DNA of 64,000 nucleotides. Origin: JACKBK01 sp963707275 (lineage in GTDB: Bacteria > Chloroflexota > Anaerolineae > JAAEKA01). The DNA lies in the NCBI GenBank assembly GCA_963707275.1, contig CAVPPH010000001.1, forward strand, positions 806,001 through 870,000. The letters run 5' to 3'. Positions 52,693 through 62,310 of this stretch are shown here, piece by piece; within the stretch, counting starts at the first letter, position 1, and every line of letters begins with the position of its first letter. A program made the translations under genes and the position numbers. The notes beneath the pieces are model-generated. The model saw nothing but the letters and a program-made list of their open reading frames with translations, did no database searches and was not told where the DNA came from.

Positions 52693-55101
52693 ATGGGAAC
52701 TGTGTTGATGGGCAAGCAACTGGCTGGACACCAATCTACGAAGAAGGCAGATCCCGCGGGCGGCGCGACCGCCGCGGTCATAGCCGCGCCAGACCGGCCG
52801 CAGCGGCACCCGCGCGATTTCCAGACCGGTGGGCTGGCCAATGCCATGCCGATCGCCAGTCTCGGCGGCCAGGGGGTGGTGATGCGCGCCACCGCTAGGG
52901 CTGATGACGCGCTGGCAGGCAGCGCGGCGCCGCCGTCCGTTCACGACGCGCTGCGATCGCGTGGCCGGCCGCTGGAGCCCGTTACGCGCGCCGCGCTGGA
53001 GCCGCGTCTGGGCCGCGACCTGAGTCATGTGCGCGTCCACGTCGATGAGCGGGCCGCTGCCAGCGCGGCCGCGATCCAGGCAAGGGCCTACACCGTGGGC
53101 AGCCATGTGGTGTTTGCCAGCGGCGAGTATCAGCCGTTCACGGACGGCGGCCGGCAACTCATGGCGCATGAGCTGGTTCACGTCGTGCAGCAGGGTGCCA
53201 GCAGAGCACCGGCCAGCCTGACCATAGGTGCGGCTGACAGCGCCCACGAACGCGAGGCGCAGTCTGCCAGCCGGGTGGCACTGGCCGCAGACGCGGGTGG
53301 CGTCCCGGCCATCGGCGCGGCGCCGGGAGGTGTTGTGGCGCGCCAGCCCGCGCCGGCTGCACCTGCTGTGGTCGCCGGCGGCACCCACTTCGTCCAGTTG
53401 ATTTCCGGGCGCTACGTCGGCGACCTCGGCGGCGCGGATGTCAACGTGCGCGAGGATGTACTGTTTGTGCTGCGCAACCTGAACCGCATCTGGTCGATTC
53501 CCAACGATGTCTACGCCGCGGAGACAGCCCAGGTGACAGCGCGGCCGGGCAACGCGCGCCTGGCCGCAGCCGACATCGCGGCAACCATTGCCGCGCTGCA
53601 ACGCAACGAAGAACCTTCCATCAACGACCAGGTAGCGCAGACGCTTCTGGGCATCACCCTGAGCGCATCGATCTCCAACAGCCGCGCCAACGCGCGCCAG
53701 GACATCTACCGCTTGCAGGACGCGCTGCACGCCAACTGGAACATGACCTCTTCCGAGTACGCGGCTGATCGGGCGCGCGTCAACGCCGGCGGTGATCCGG
53801 TCAACAACGCCGACATCGCGGCCACCTTCCGCGGGCTGGCGCGCTTCAAGGCCGCCTTTGTCGGCGGAACCTCGCGGCGCAACGGCCCGTTGAGCGGCAC
53901 CGGCGCGCCCACAGCTCAACAGACCGCCAGCCGCGACGCTGCGCTGATCACACCTGGCACGCAAACGACAACCGTCACCGTGGGCGGCGTTACCACCACG
54001 ACCCGCCAGGCTTTCCGCGACGTAGTGTCAATTGGCGGCGTCAACCGCACCTATCGCCAGGATCTCTGGGCAGAAACCGATGCTCTGGTGGGTCCCTGGT
54101 ACACGGCGGCCAACGCGATGTTCGCCCGACCGCGCATCGGCGGTGGTGCGGCCGGCGACGTCAGCGCCTTCGAGCCTATCGGCGACGCGGCCAAGCAGCA
54201 GGTAGATGGTATCTACGGCACCAACCGGCAGTTCGGGCCGCGCTTCCACTCAGGCACGAACCTGCGCGATGCCAGCCAGCGCGCCGGCAATGCCGAGGAT
54301 ATGATCAACTATCTGGTAGACAACCAGCAGGAACTGGGCGTGGTCCGGGCGCGCCACAACGCCGACCACGCCCCGGGCCGGCCAGAACGAACCATCGCCG
54401 ACACCTTCAAGACCGACTACGTGGCGCACGGCAGTAACCGCAACCGGCTCGAGATTGTGGATCGCGGCTGGCCGGCTCTCAACCAGGGCGGCGTTGTATC
54501 CATTCAGCCGTTCGAGGGGACTACCCCAGCCGCGACCCGCCGTGTGCGGTGGGATGCCTTTCAGACCATGATCCACGAGTACTTCCATACCCTCAACCAT
54601 CCGAATTACTATCGCTACGCCGGCGATCTGGGCGGCGACGACCGCTCGGTGCTGGTCGAAGGCGGCGCTAGTTTGATGACCGATCACGCCTGGTCACGCA
54701 TTGCACCGGCCATTCCCGGCAACGCAGCGCTGCGCTCCGCTATCGAAGGCAGCGCGCTGGCGCACAGCGCCGCTGTCATTCCACCCATCACCAACGCGGA
54801 CTACCATCCGCAGTTCGAGCAGGCGCGCGATATCGAAACGGCCTTCGGGCGACCTAACTTCGAAGCGGCGTTTCTGGGCGGTCGTATGGATCTCATCGGC
54901 TACGGGCGTCGCGGACCAGCTTCAGCCGCGGGCGCGTCAGCCACACAGTCCTTCGTCGTGCCGCCCAGTGGCGTGCGGACGCTGGCAGACGTGGCGTATC
55001 AGACGCAGACGCCGGTAGGTTTGCTGTCGAGTTCTAACGGACTGCCTGTCAACTCGGCGGTTCGGCCCGGTCAGCGCATCCTGACGCAGGGGATGCCATG
55101 A
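52693..55101 (+). CDS. DUF4157 cargo candidate with second HExxH site and LysM-like end
   Basis: 802 residues, intact. Basic/disordered leader (1-80), DUF4157 domain (about 85-170; DLSHVRVHVDERAAASAAAI, ARAYTVGSHVVFASGEY, HELVHVVQQ at 159-167). Middle helical region (220-420). The C-terminal half contains a second metallopeptidase signature HEYFHTLNH (628-636), with a downstream Glu656 in VLVEGGASL, gluzincin-like spacing. The end (SGVRTLADVAYQTQTPVGLL, SNGLPVNSAVRPGQRIL) resembles LysM. DUF4157 proteins cluster with eCIS loci and often carry toxins, so a secreted protease is a plausible role. Its stop overlaps the next gene (ATGA). Confidence 0.8.
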   Translation: MGTVLMGKQLAGHQSTKKADPAGGATAAVIAAPDRPQRHPRDFQTGGLANAMPIASLGGQGVVMRATARADDALAGSAAPPSVHDALRSRGRPLEPVTRAALEPRLGRDLSHVRVHVDERAAASAAAIQARAYTVGSHVVFASGEYQPFTDGGRQLMAHELVHVVQQGASRAPASLTIGAADSAHEREAQSASRVALAADAGGVPAIGAAPGGVVARQPAPAAPAVVAGGTHFVQLISGRYVGDLGGADVNVREDVLFVLRNLNRIWSIPNDVYAAETAQVTARPGNARLAAADIAATIAALQRNEEPSINDQVAQTLLGITLSASISNSRANARQDIYRLQDALHANWNMTSSEYAADRARVNAGGDPVNNADIAATFRGLARFKAAFVGGTSRRNGPLSGTGAPTAQQTASRDAALITPGTQTTTVTVGGVTTTTRQAFRDVVSIGGVNRTYRQDLWAETDALVGPWYTAANAMFARPRIGGGAAGDVSAFEPIGDAAKQQVDGIYGTNRQFGPRFHSGTNLRDASQRAGNAEDMINYLVDNQQELGVVRARHNADHAPGRPERTIADTFKTDYVAHGSNRNRLEIVDRGWPALNQGGVVSIQPFEGTTPAATRRVRWDAFQTMIHEYFHTLNHPNYYRYAGDLGGDDRSVLVEGGASLMTDHAWSRIAPAIPGNAALRSAIEGSALAHSAAVIPPITNADYHPQFEQARDIETAFGRPNFEAAFLGGRMDLIGYGRRGPASAAGASATQSFVVPPSGVRTLADVAYQTQTPVGLLSSSNGLPVNSAVRPGQRILTQGMP

Positions 55102-55586
55102 ACGAAAGTGAACGTCGCCAAGCGCTGGCTGACGCGTTGGCCGGCAATTTGCACGGCTGGGCGGGGCTGCCGCCCGGCTGCACCGCCGCAGACTTCGACG
55201 CCGTGTCAGACGGCGAGAGCGCCGCGGGCGCAGGGCGGCTGGCAGGCATTCCGGTGGCCTTTCGTGATTTTTCCCGCTACCCCGGTTTGCTGCGGGTGTT
55301 CTTCAATGACGACGGACACGCATTTCTGATCTGGGCTGACTGGCCACCGGGCGGCGCAGGTGTTGCCGCGCTGGGGCCGCCCGAAGTGGTCTTGTCCGAT
55401 GCGCCCAGCCGTCGGCCGGGTACGGTGCAACATTTCTGGGGTGAACGCGGTGTGGCCGCCTATGTCGCCATCGACGGCTCGCCGCGCGGCCTGGCGCTGT
55501 TTGCGCCGACCCCGCTCCAGGAGTACCTCGCCAACCTCGGCGGCAACGAAGGGCCGCCCTATCGGCCGCGCCGTTCGGTGGATTAA
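55098..55586 (+). CDS. Small protein coupled to the metallopeptidase cargo
   Basis: 162 residues, ATG overlapping the upstream stop by 4 bases, hence translationally coupled. Predicted alpha/beta, acidic, Trp/Gly-rich core (FRDFSRYPGLLRVFFNDD, AFLIWADWPPGGAGVAALG, TVQHFWGERGVAAYVAIDGS), no signal peptide. I do not recognise a family. Position suggests an immunity protein, inhibitor or loading chaperone for the preceding protein, by analogy with toxin-adjacent small genes. This is inference only. Confidence 0.6.
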   Translation: MNESERRQALADALAGNLHGWAGLPPGCTAADFDAVSDGESAAGAGRLAGIPVAFRDFSRYPGLLRVFFNDDGHAFLIWADWPPGGAGVAALGPPEVVLSDAPSRRPGTVQHFWGERGVAAYVAIDGSPRGLALFAPTPLQEYLANLGGNEGPPYRPRRSVD

Positions 55587-55605
55587 GGCGCGACAGGAGT
55601 TCAGT

Positions 55606-57223
55606 ATGGCAACGAAACATATCTGGCGCAAGGCGCACTCTGGCAGCGCCGATCAAGAGATCGCCCGCAAGGCAGCAGACAAGCAGTCGTCGGCGGTCAC
55701 CAGTGATGGTCAAGCCGGCCCGTTGGGCAACGCAGGGCCAGTGCAGCGACTCGGCGCGCCTGTGCAGGCCAAGCTGGAGGTCGGCGCGAGCGACGATCCG
55801 CTGGAGCGCGAAGCGGACGACAACGCCGACACCGTGATGCGGGCTGCTGACCGATCCGGAGCGTCAGCCGCAGCGGGCGGAGTCGCGCCGGCCAGCGTTC
55901 ACAGCACGTTGCAGTCGCCGGGCCGGTCGCCGGACGCTACTACGCTCGCCTTTGCCCAGTCGCATTTTGGACGTGACTTCGGCGACGTGCGCGTCCACAC
56001 CGATGGCGCGGCCGCGCGAGTCCGCACAAGAAATCCAGGCGCGCGCCTACACCAGCGGGCGCGACATCGTCTTCGGTCCCGGCCAGTATGCGCCGCACAC
56101 GCAGGCAGGCCAGCGACTGCTGGCGCACGAGCTGACCCACGTCGCGCAGCAGGAAGCGGGCCGCACCGGGGCCGTCCAGCGCGACGTGATCAACATGCCT
56201 GCGGAGACGATCACCAGCACGCGGAATCCCGTGGATCGCGCGGTGCCAGGTCTGGGCAATTTACAGGGACAGGGCGTCACCAGCGGCGGTCCGACGCTGG
56301 CCCACGGCCAGCAGTCGATCACACAGAACGCGCCGACGCCGACTGATCTTCTCCCCTTCCGCGGCGGCGGCTGGGATGGCGACACGATCCTGACGCGCCT
56401 GGGGCAGTACGATACGGTGGCTGGGACCGACAGCGACGCGATCCGCTGCGTGCAGGCGGTCGCGATGGCCAGCCGAATTGCCCGCGGACCAGCGGTTGTT
56501 ACCCAATTTCTGCGCTCGATGATCCTGGAAGGGATGATGTCGCGCACTCTGGGACAACGGGAGCGGACGGCAAAGGATGTTCTGGAGTACGTGATCGCCC
56601 GCATCGAGGATCAGCGCGCCACCTACGGCGACCTGAGCTGGGCACAGGAGGCGCTGCACGACCTTTTCTACAACGACGTCAACGGCACGCCCACGGGCGA
56701 CATCGCCAGCCAGATGGTTCCCAGCCTGGATCTGGAGACCCGCCTGCAGCGGATGGACGTCTGGTGCAACAATCCGGCCGAGGTCATCGCTCAGGTCAAT
56801 ACGTTGCAAGCAGGCGAGCAACTGCTGGTGAATACCTGGCAGGTAGTCTTCAACGTCGCGTTCGACGACCTCAGCGACCAGGGCATCGAGGTGGCCGAGG
56901 GCGACAGCATTGTGGTCGAGGTCAACGGCCGGCGGGTGCGCATCCGCCGCATTAACACCGACCGCCGACCACCTCACAGCGCCATCGACGCCATCGTGCG
57001 CGACCGGCAGCTTGGGCACCAGTTGCTGGTCTTCAAGGACGGCGCCACAGGCAACTTGCGGCTCTACGAGCCTGAGGTCACTACCAGTGGCCAGCACCTG
57101 GAGACGCTGGCGAAGGACGGCAGCAACTTTGCCCGCTATTTTGCCGACCAGCCGGCCTTTGGCATTTTCCAGTATATCCAGATCCTGGGCAAGCTGACGC
57201 CCAGCGCGCTGACGACGCCGTGA
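55606..57223 (+). CDS. DUF4157 cargo candidate 2 (one frameshift)
   Basis: About 540 residues, AGGAG 6 bases before the ATG. A charged leader (ATKHIWRKAHSGSADQEI) and LEREADDNADTVMR are typical of these proteins. DUF4157 is split by a shift near 56020 (FGRDFGDVRVHTDGAAAR, then QEIQARAYTSGRDIVFGPGQ and HELTHVAQQ). The C-terminal ~330 residues (FRGGGWDGDTILTRLGQYDT, DAIRCVQAVAMASRIARGPA, QLLVNTWQVVFNVAFDDLSD, IDAIVRDRQLGHQLLVFKDG) begin with Asp- and Cys-containing motifs (TDSDAIRCVQA) reminiscent of papain-like or hydrolase folds, but I cannot assign one. Likely another effector. Confidence 0.72.
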
Positions 57224-57344
57224 CACGTTTCGGCTCATCGTGCAACTCAAAGTCGTGACTTCAGTCGCTCCGGTTCCACAGCGCCTCTACGGTGAACCGA
57301 CGTCACGAAGCGCATGAAGCGCAGGCCCGTGCGTACGACTGAGT

Positions 57345-57400
57345 ATGCTTCAGCATACTTCCGCTGTATCAGACGCCGAATTGATTCGGCGTCGTTCTTA
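57345..57400. repeat. Paired hairpins, relative of 35211-35330
   Basis: AGTATGC/GCATACT hairpin followed by GACGCCGAATTGATTCGGCG, which is self-complementary. It lies in the spacer before the third DUF4157 gene. Confidence 0.65.
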
Positions 57401-57420
57401 ACCAGCTGTAACGACCTCTC

Positions 57421-60400
57421 ATGACCGACACCGCCGTCCGGGCAGTCGCCAAGCCCACCACCGCCACACGACAGGACGCAGCCGTCAGTAAGAAGGCTCG
57501 TCCTGTGACTGTCGTCGCGCCGCCAATCGGCGATCCCGTCGGTCTCCTCTACAACGGCAGTCCTGCGATAACCCTGGGCGGGCTGGTGCAGCCCAAGGTC
57601 GTCATCGGCGTGCCCGACGACCCGTTCGAACGCGAGGCCGATCTCGTGGCCGACCATGTCACAAGGGGTCATTTCGTCGCTGGCGTGTCTCGCTTGCCCG
57701 CGGCCGGGCTTGGCGGCGTTTCTCAGCGTCTTCCGGCAGCCGCGGAAGATGCTGAGCCGGAGAGCGCCCCAAATCAAGAAGAGGAATTGGCGCAGGCCGT
57801 TGCCGTTCAGCGTCAGGCGAGCGACGACGCCATGGAATCCGCTGATGCGTCGGAATCGCCGGCGCAGGAACTGGTCGCTGAGGAGCAGCCTGCCCAGACC
57901 GTTGCAGTCCAACGCAACGCGGCTGACGAGGTCGAAGAGCCTGCGCAGCCCCGTGCGATTCAGCGGCAGTCCGCGGCCGAAGAGGAGGAACAGCCGTTGC
58001 AGACGCAGGCGAACGGATTTGGCGATCCGCCAATGCGCACCGCGGCTGCGCAGGCCATTCACAGCAAGGGCGCAGGCGAGCCGTTGCAGGCGCCCGTCCG
58101 CGCTTCTCTCGAGCGCGGTCTGGGCACGGATCTGGGTGCTGTCCGCGTCCATGCTTCGGCCAGCGCGGCGGCGCTGCCCGTTCGCTCAACGCGCGCGCCT
58201 TTACCCATCGCAACCATATTTGGCTGGGACCGGGCGAGGCGCAGACCGACCTGAAGCTGATGGCGCATGAGACGACGCATGTCTTGCAGCAGGACGGCGT
58301 GGTGCGGCGCAAGCCAGTCCAGGATGAGCGGCAAAAGGAAGACCGCCGGCCGCCTGCCGGACCGGTTGAGATCACCTCGCAGACACCTGCGGCCGCGTCT
58401 GGTGAGCCGGAGCAGGCGCCGCTTGCGCGGCCCGCCGGCCGCGCGATGCTCCCGACGAAACAAACTGAGCTGCAGGGGTCAAATGCGCAGCCTGAATCGT
58501 TGGCTGAGCAGCAGCCGACTCAGCCCGGAGATCTCGAACCGGCTGCTGGCCCGCCCGCAGCAGACTCAGCAGGCTGCCGGGAAACTGCCTGGGGAACCAG
58601 CGCCGGCAGAAGCCGCTGGCGCTGCAACCGACAAGAAAAAGCAGGGTGCGGCCGGTGGACAGGCGCCGGCGCAGAAGGAAGGTGAGAGCGAAGCCCAGCA
58701 GCATTCTCCAGCGTCACCCGCGGAAGATCCAGCGTTCCAGCAGACAGTGCGCAAGGTCAAAAAGACCGGCAAGGCCCAGAGCAGCCACACCTCTGTGGAG
58801 ATTAAGAAGGGCGAGGTCGTTGCGGCCGCGGTGCTGCCCAAGGAAGAACAGAAACAACGTAACGCCCGCAGCGATCATTTGACCGCGATGGAGGCAACCG
58901 CTGACGAGACGGAGAAGAAGGAACAGTCGAAACCCACGTTTTCACCTGAGAGCTTCAAGGAGTTGCTCAAAGGCAATCTGGCGGAAATCGAGCGTAAGCT
59001 CCCGCAGAGCGAGTCGCAGGCGGACGACTTCAAACGCGACAAGCCGTTGGAGGCGGTCAAGCAGACCATCGGCAGCCAGGTAGCGGCTGAAAACACCAAG
59101 GTTACCGGGCCGATGGCCAGCCAGGTGAAACAGGAGCCGCCGCCCAGCCAGCAGGTTCTTGAGGAGCCACACGGTCTTCAGGAAGAGAAGGCCGGCGCCA
59201 AACCCACGCCGATCAGCGCTAAGGCGGCTGCACCTAAACCGATGCTCGACTCCGAGGTCTCTATGCAGCAGGAGAGCCAGTCGCTGGACGACAAGATGGC
59301 TCAGGAAGGGATTACGGAAGACCAACTGGCCGAGTCCAACGAGCCGAACTTTGTCGAGGCGCTGGATACCAAACGTCAGGCGCAGCAACAGGCTGCTGAC
59401 GCGCCCGGTCGCTACCGTGAAAAGGAGGAGAAGATTCTGGCCCGCGCGCAAGCTCGCGCCCGATCAGACGGTGCAGCCGACTTTGAGGCCATGCACACCA
59501 GTCGCGGCGGCGCGTTCACAGACGTTTTCGCGCAACAAACCACCACCGAAACGGCCGACAAGGCTGAGCAAACGCGTATACTTGGTGAACTGAACCGCAT
59601 CTACGACGCCACTAAGACCGACGTCGATACGATTCTCAAGCAGCTTTCCAGCGACGTTGACAGCACTTTCGAGACCGAAGCCAACGAAGCCAAGAATCAG
59701 TTTGAGAGCCACGTTGAAGACAAATTGGATGACATCTATGGGATCACGGTCATCGACGACTGGATCTTCGGAGAAGACACCGAAGCCATCGAGAAGGTAT
59801 TCCGCGACGAGAAAGAGATCTTCCTGTCGGCCATGGACAGAACGCTGGACACGATCGCCGAGTTGATCGCGAGCCAACTCAACGCTGCCATCGACCGCAT
59901 CAAACTGGGCCGCAAGGAGGCAGAGGACTTCTACAGTGGGTTGAGCATAGAACAGCAGCGGCTGGCGAAGGAGGCGATGGAGGTTTTTGCCGCCAAATAC
60001 GACACCCTCGAAGAGTCTGTCCAGGCCAAGCAGGAAGAACTGGCGCAAACGCTGGCCGAGTCTTACAAGAGCAACGCCAACTCGTTGCGCGAGTCGTTTG
60101 ATAAGATCAAGGAGGAGGTCAGCCGCGGCTGGATCGGCAAGGCCATCGACTTCATCGTCGATGTGGCGACCGCGATCAAGAAGCTGGGCGAACTGCTGCT
60201 TTCAATCATCTCGCGCATCGCGAACATCATCAGCGACATTCTGGCGCACCCGATCCGCTTCCTGGAGAACCTGGCCTCAGGTGTCGTCGCTGGCTTTGAG
60301 AAATTTGCCAGCAACCTGGATACCTATCTGATCGCGGGCTTTTTCGACTGGCTGCGCGGCAGTGTTGGCGGAGCGGCAATTGAAATACCTGACAGCTTCG

Positions 60401-62283
60401 AGCCGATGGGCTTGTTCAATCTGGTCACACAAGTTCTCTCGCTGAACTATCAAACCTTCCGCGAATTAGCGGTAGAGAAGTTTGGTGAACCAGTGGTGAC
60501 TGTTCTGGAAAAGGGCGTGGAGTTGGCGGACGAGGGGTTGGCGCTGTTCCGCACCGCGCAGAAGGATGGACTGGGCGCGCTCTGGACCCACGTTAAGGAG
60601 ATGATCGCCAGCCACGTCTCCGAGATATTCGAGCAGGTCAAGGAGACGGTTCTCTATCAGACGATCGAGAAGGTGCTGGCCTTTGTCGGATCCCTGTTCA
60701 CGCCGGTAGGCGCGTTCATTAAGGCTGTTCAGACGCTTTATCGCGGGCTGCGCTTCCTGGTGGACAACATCGACCGTATCGCGGAGTTAGTCGATGCGTT
60801 TTTGAGTTCGCTGGAACTGGCGGTGCAGGGCAACGTTGCTGCGATCACCGACAAGGTTGTCCTGGCATTGCGAGGCTTTATCGTGGTTGCGATTGATTTC
60901 CTGGCCAAGCTGGTGGGTCTGGGCAATCTGGGCGAGAAGGTGCGCAAAATCCTCAGTGCGTTGCGTCAACCGATCATTCGGGCCATGAAGTGGCTGCTCA
61001 ACAAGCTGAGCCCGCTGGTCAACCGAGTCAAGAAGGGCGTTACGGCTGTTGTGAAGAAAGGGAGAGCGGCAGTGGACAGGCTCCTCGATTGGTGGGGAAT
61101 CCGCCAGCCGTTCAAGCAGGGCGGGCAGTCTCACGCATTGTACTTCAAAGGTTCTGGTAAGAGTGCTGTGCTGGTGATGCACAGCAAGCAAGAACAGGAG
61201 GTCAGCAACTGGCTGGTTGCCCGTCGCGAGTCGGCCTCACCGGCGATGCGTCCGTTTGTTGAAGAGGCGTTGGTCGCGTACGCCCGCTTCAATGTTGCGC
61301 GCGGCAACCTGGAGACAATTCGCGGCGAGTTCGAATTACTTTCCAAAGCCGATCAGACGGCGCGGCAGGCTGAGTACCAGACAGTATACCGCATTTTTGC
61401 CGCGTCGCTTCGCGATCTGGGGCGAACTTTCACAGCACTGCCTGTCGAGGCCGGTCCGGAGCGCGTCGTGCTGAACCTCTCGCGCTATAAAGAGCGATCT
61501 CTATATCAGCAACATGTGCGGGGCGCCCGACTTCAGCACAGTCTCCAGCGGCCTCAAAGACAGACGAATCAGTTGCAGCGTTGGGAAAAGCATGCTCGTG
61601 CCGAACTGACGATGGAGTGGATGGATTATGGCCGGCGTCTGGGATTGCCTGACGAACGGATCCTGCGCCCTGACTGGGATCGGCGCGGCGTCAGGACGCC
61701 GATGCAGGTTGATCACAGGATCGAATGGCAGGTACGTCCCCTGGGCGATGAAAGCTCGCTTGATGAGCCGTGGAACTATGAATTGCTGGATGCAGCTTCC
61801 AACAGGACATCGGGCGCATCGATCGACCAAGCGATCAGGTCCGAAAGACAACGTATAGCCACGGAAACGCGCGATCACAGCTGGCTGGCTCGAGACCTGA
61901 CATTTACCCACGTCGAGGGCGGCGGGTCTTCAGGGCAACGCTGGTCTCTGGAGGAAATCTCGAATGGCGAGCACTTGAAGGTCTATGCCAGACGCTTTGG
62001 TAAGCCGGCAGCCTCCGGAACCCTGCCAGACGCGCAGGCGGTCGCGGAGGAGCGTTCAGACAATGCGCGCAGTTCTGCGGGTCTTCAGGATCGCGCCGGC
62101 ATTGAGTTGGGTTTGCGATCGTTGGAGCGACGTTATCCTGCGCAAGCTGGTCGCTTGCGCTCGATCGTTGGCCAGCGACTCAATGAGCGAAGCTGGAATG
62201 ACATAAAGACCGATCTTGGAATCACTGCGTCGGAACTGAACCGGCTCCGTGAGCTACTGCTTGGTGCGGGTATCCGTCTTTGA
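57421..62283 (+). CDS. Giant DUF4157 protein with C-terminal HNH-like region (frameshifted)
   Basis: About 1620 residues. The leader has DPFEREADLVADHV. A Glu/Gln/Pro-rich spacer repeats VAVQRQA/VAVQRNA/RAIQRQS. DUF4157 follows (GLGTDLGAVRVHASASAAAL, shift near 58190, HETTHVLQQDG), then disordered charged sequence (shift near 58550). A long coiled-coil/amphipathic region follows (about 59500-61100; LNRIYDATKTDVDTILKQLS; HPIRFLENLASGVVAGFEKF; LDTYLIAGFFDWLRGSVGGA), a module often preceding variable C-terminal toxins. The end carries QVDHRIEWQV, NYELLDAASNRTSG and a helical tail, an HNH/His-Me-finger-like arrangement suggesting a nuclease. No immunity gene is obvious downstream. Confidence 0.75.
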
Positions 62284-62310
62284 TGTCTTGCCGAGGACGA
62301 TAAGCAACCA

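Noticed and set aside
57421..62283. The giant DUF4157 protein as the tape-measure protein
   Set aside because: It has helical amphipathic regions, but also a DUF4157 domain and an HNH-like end, and lies after the ATPase gene, which fits cargo better.
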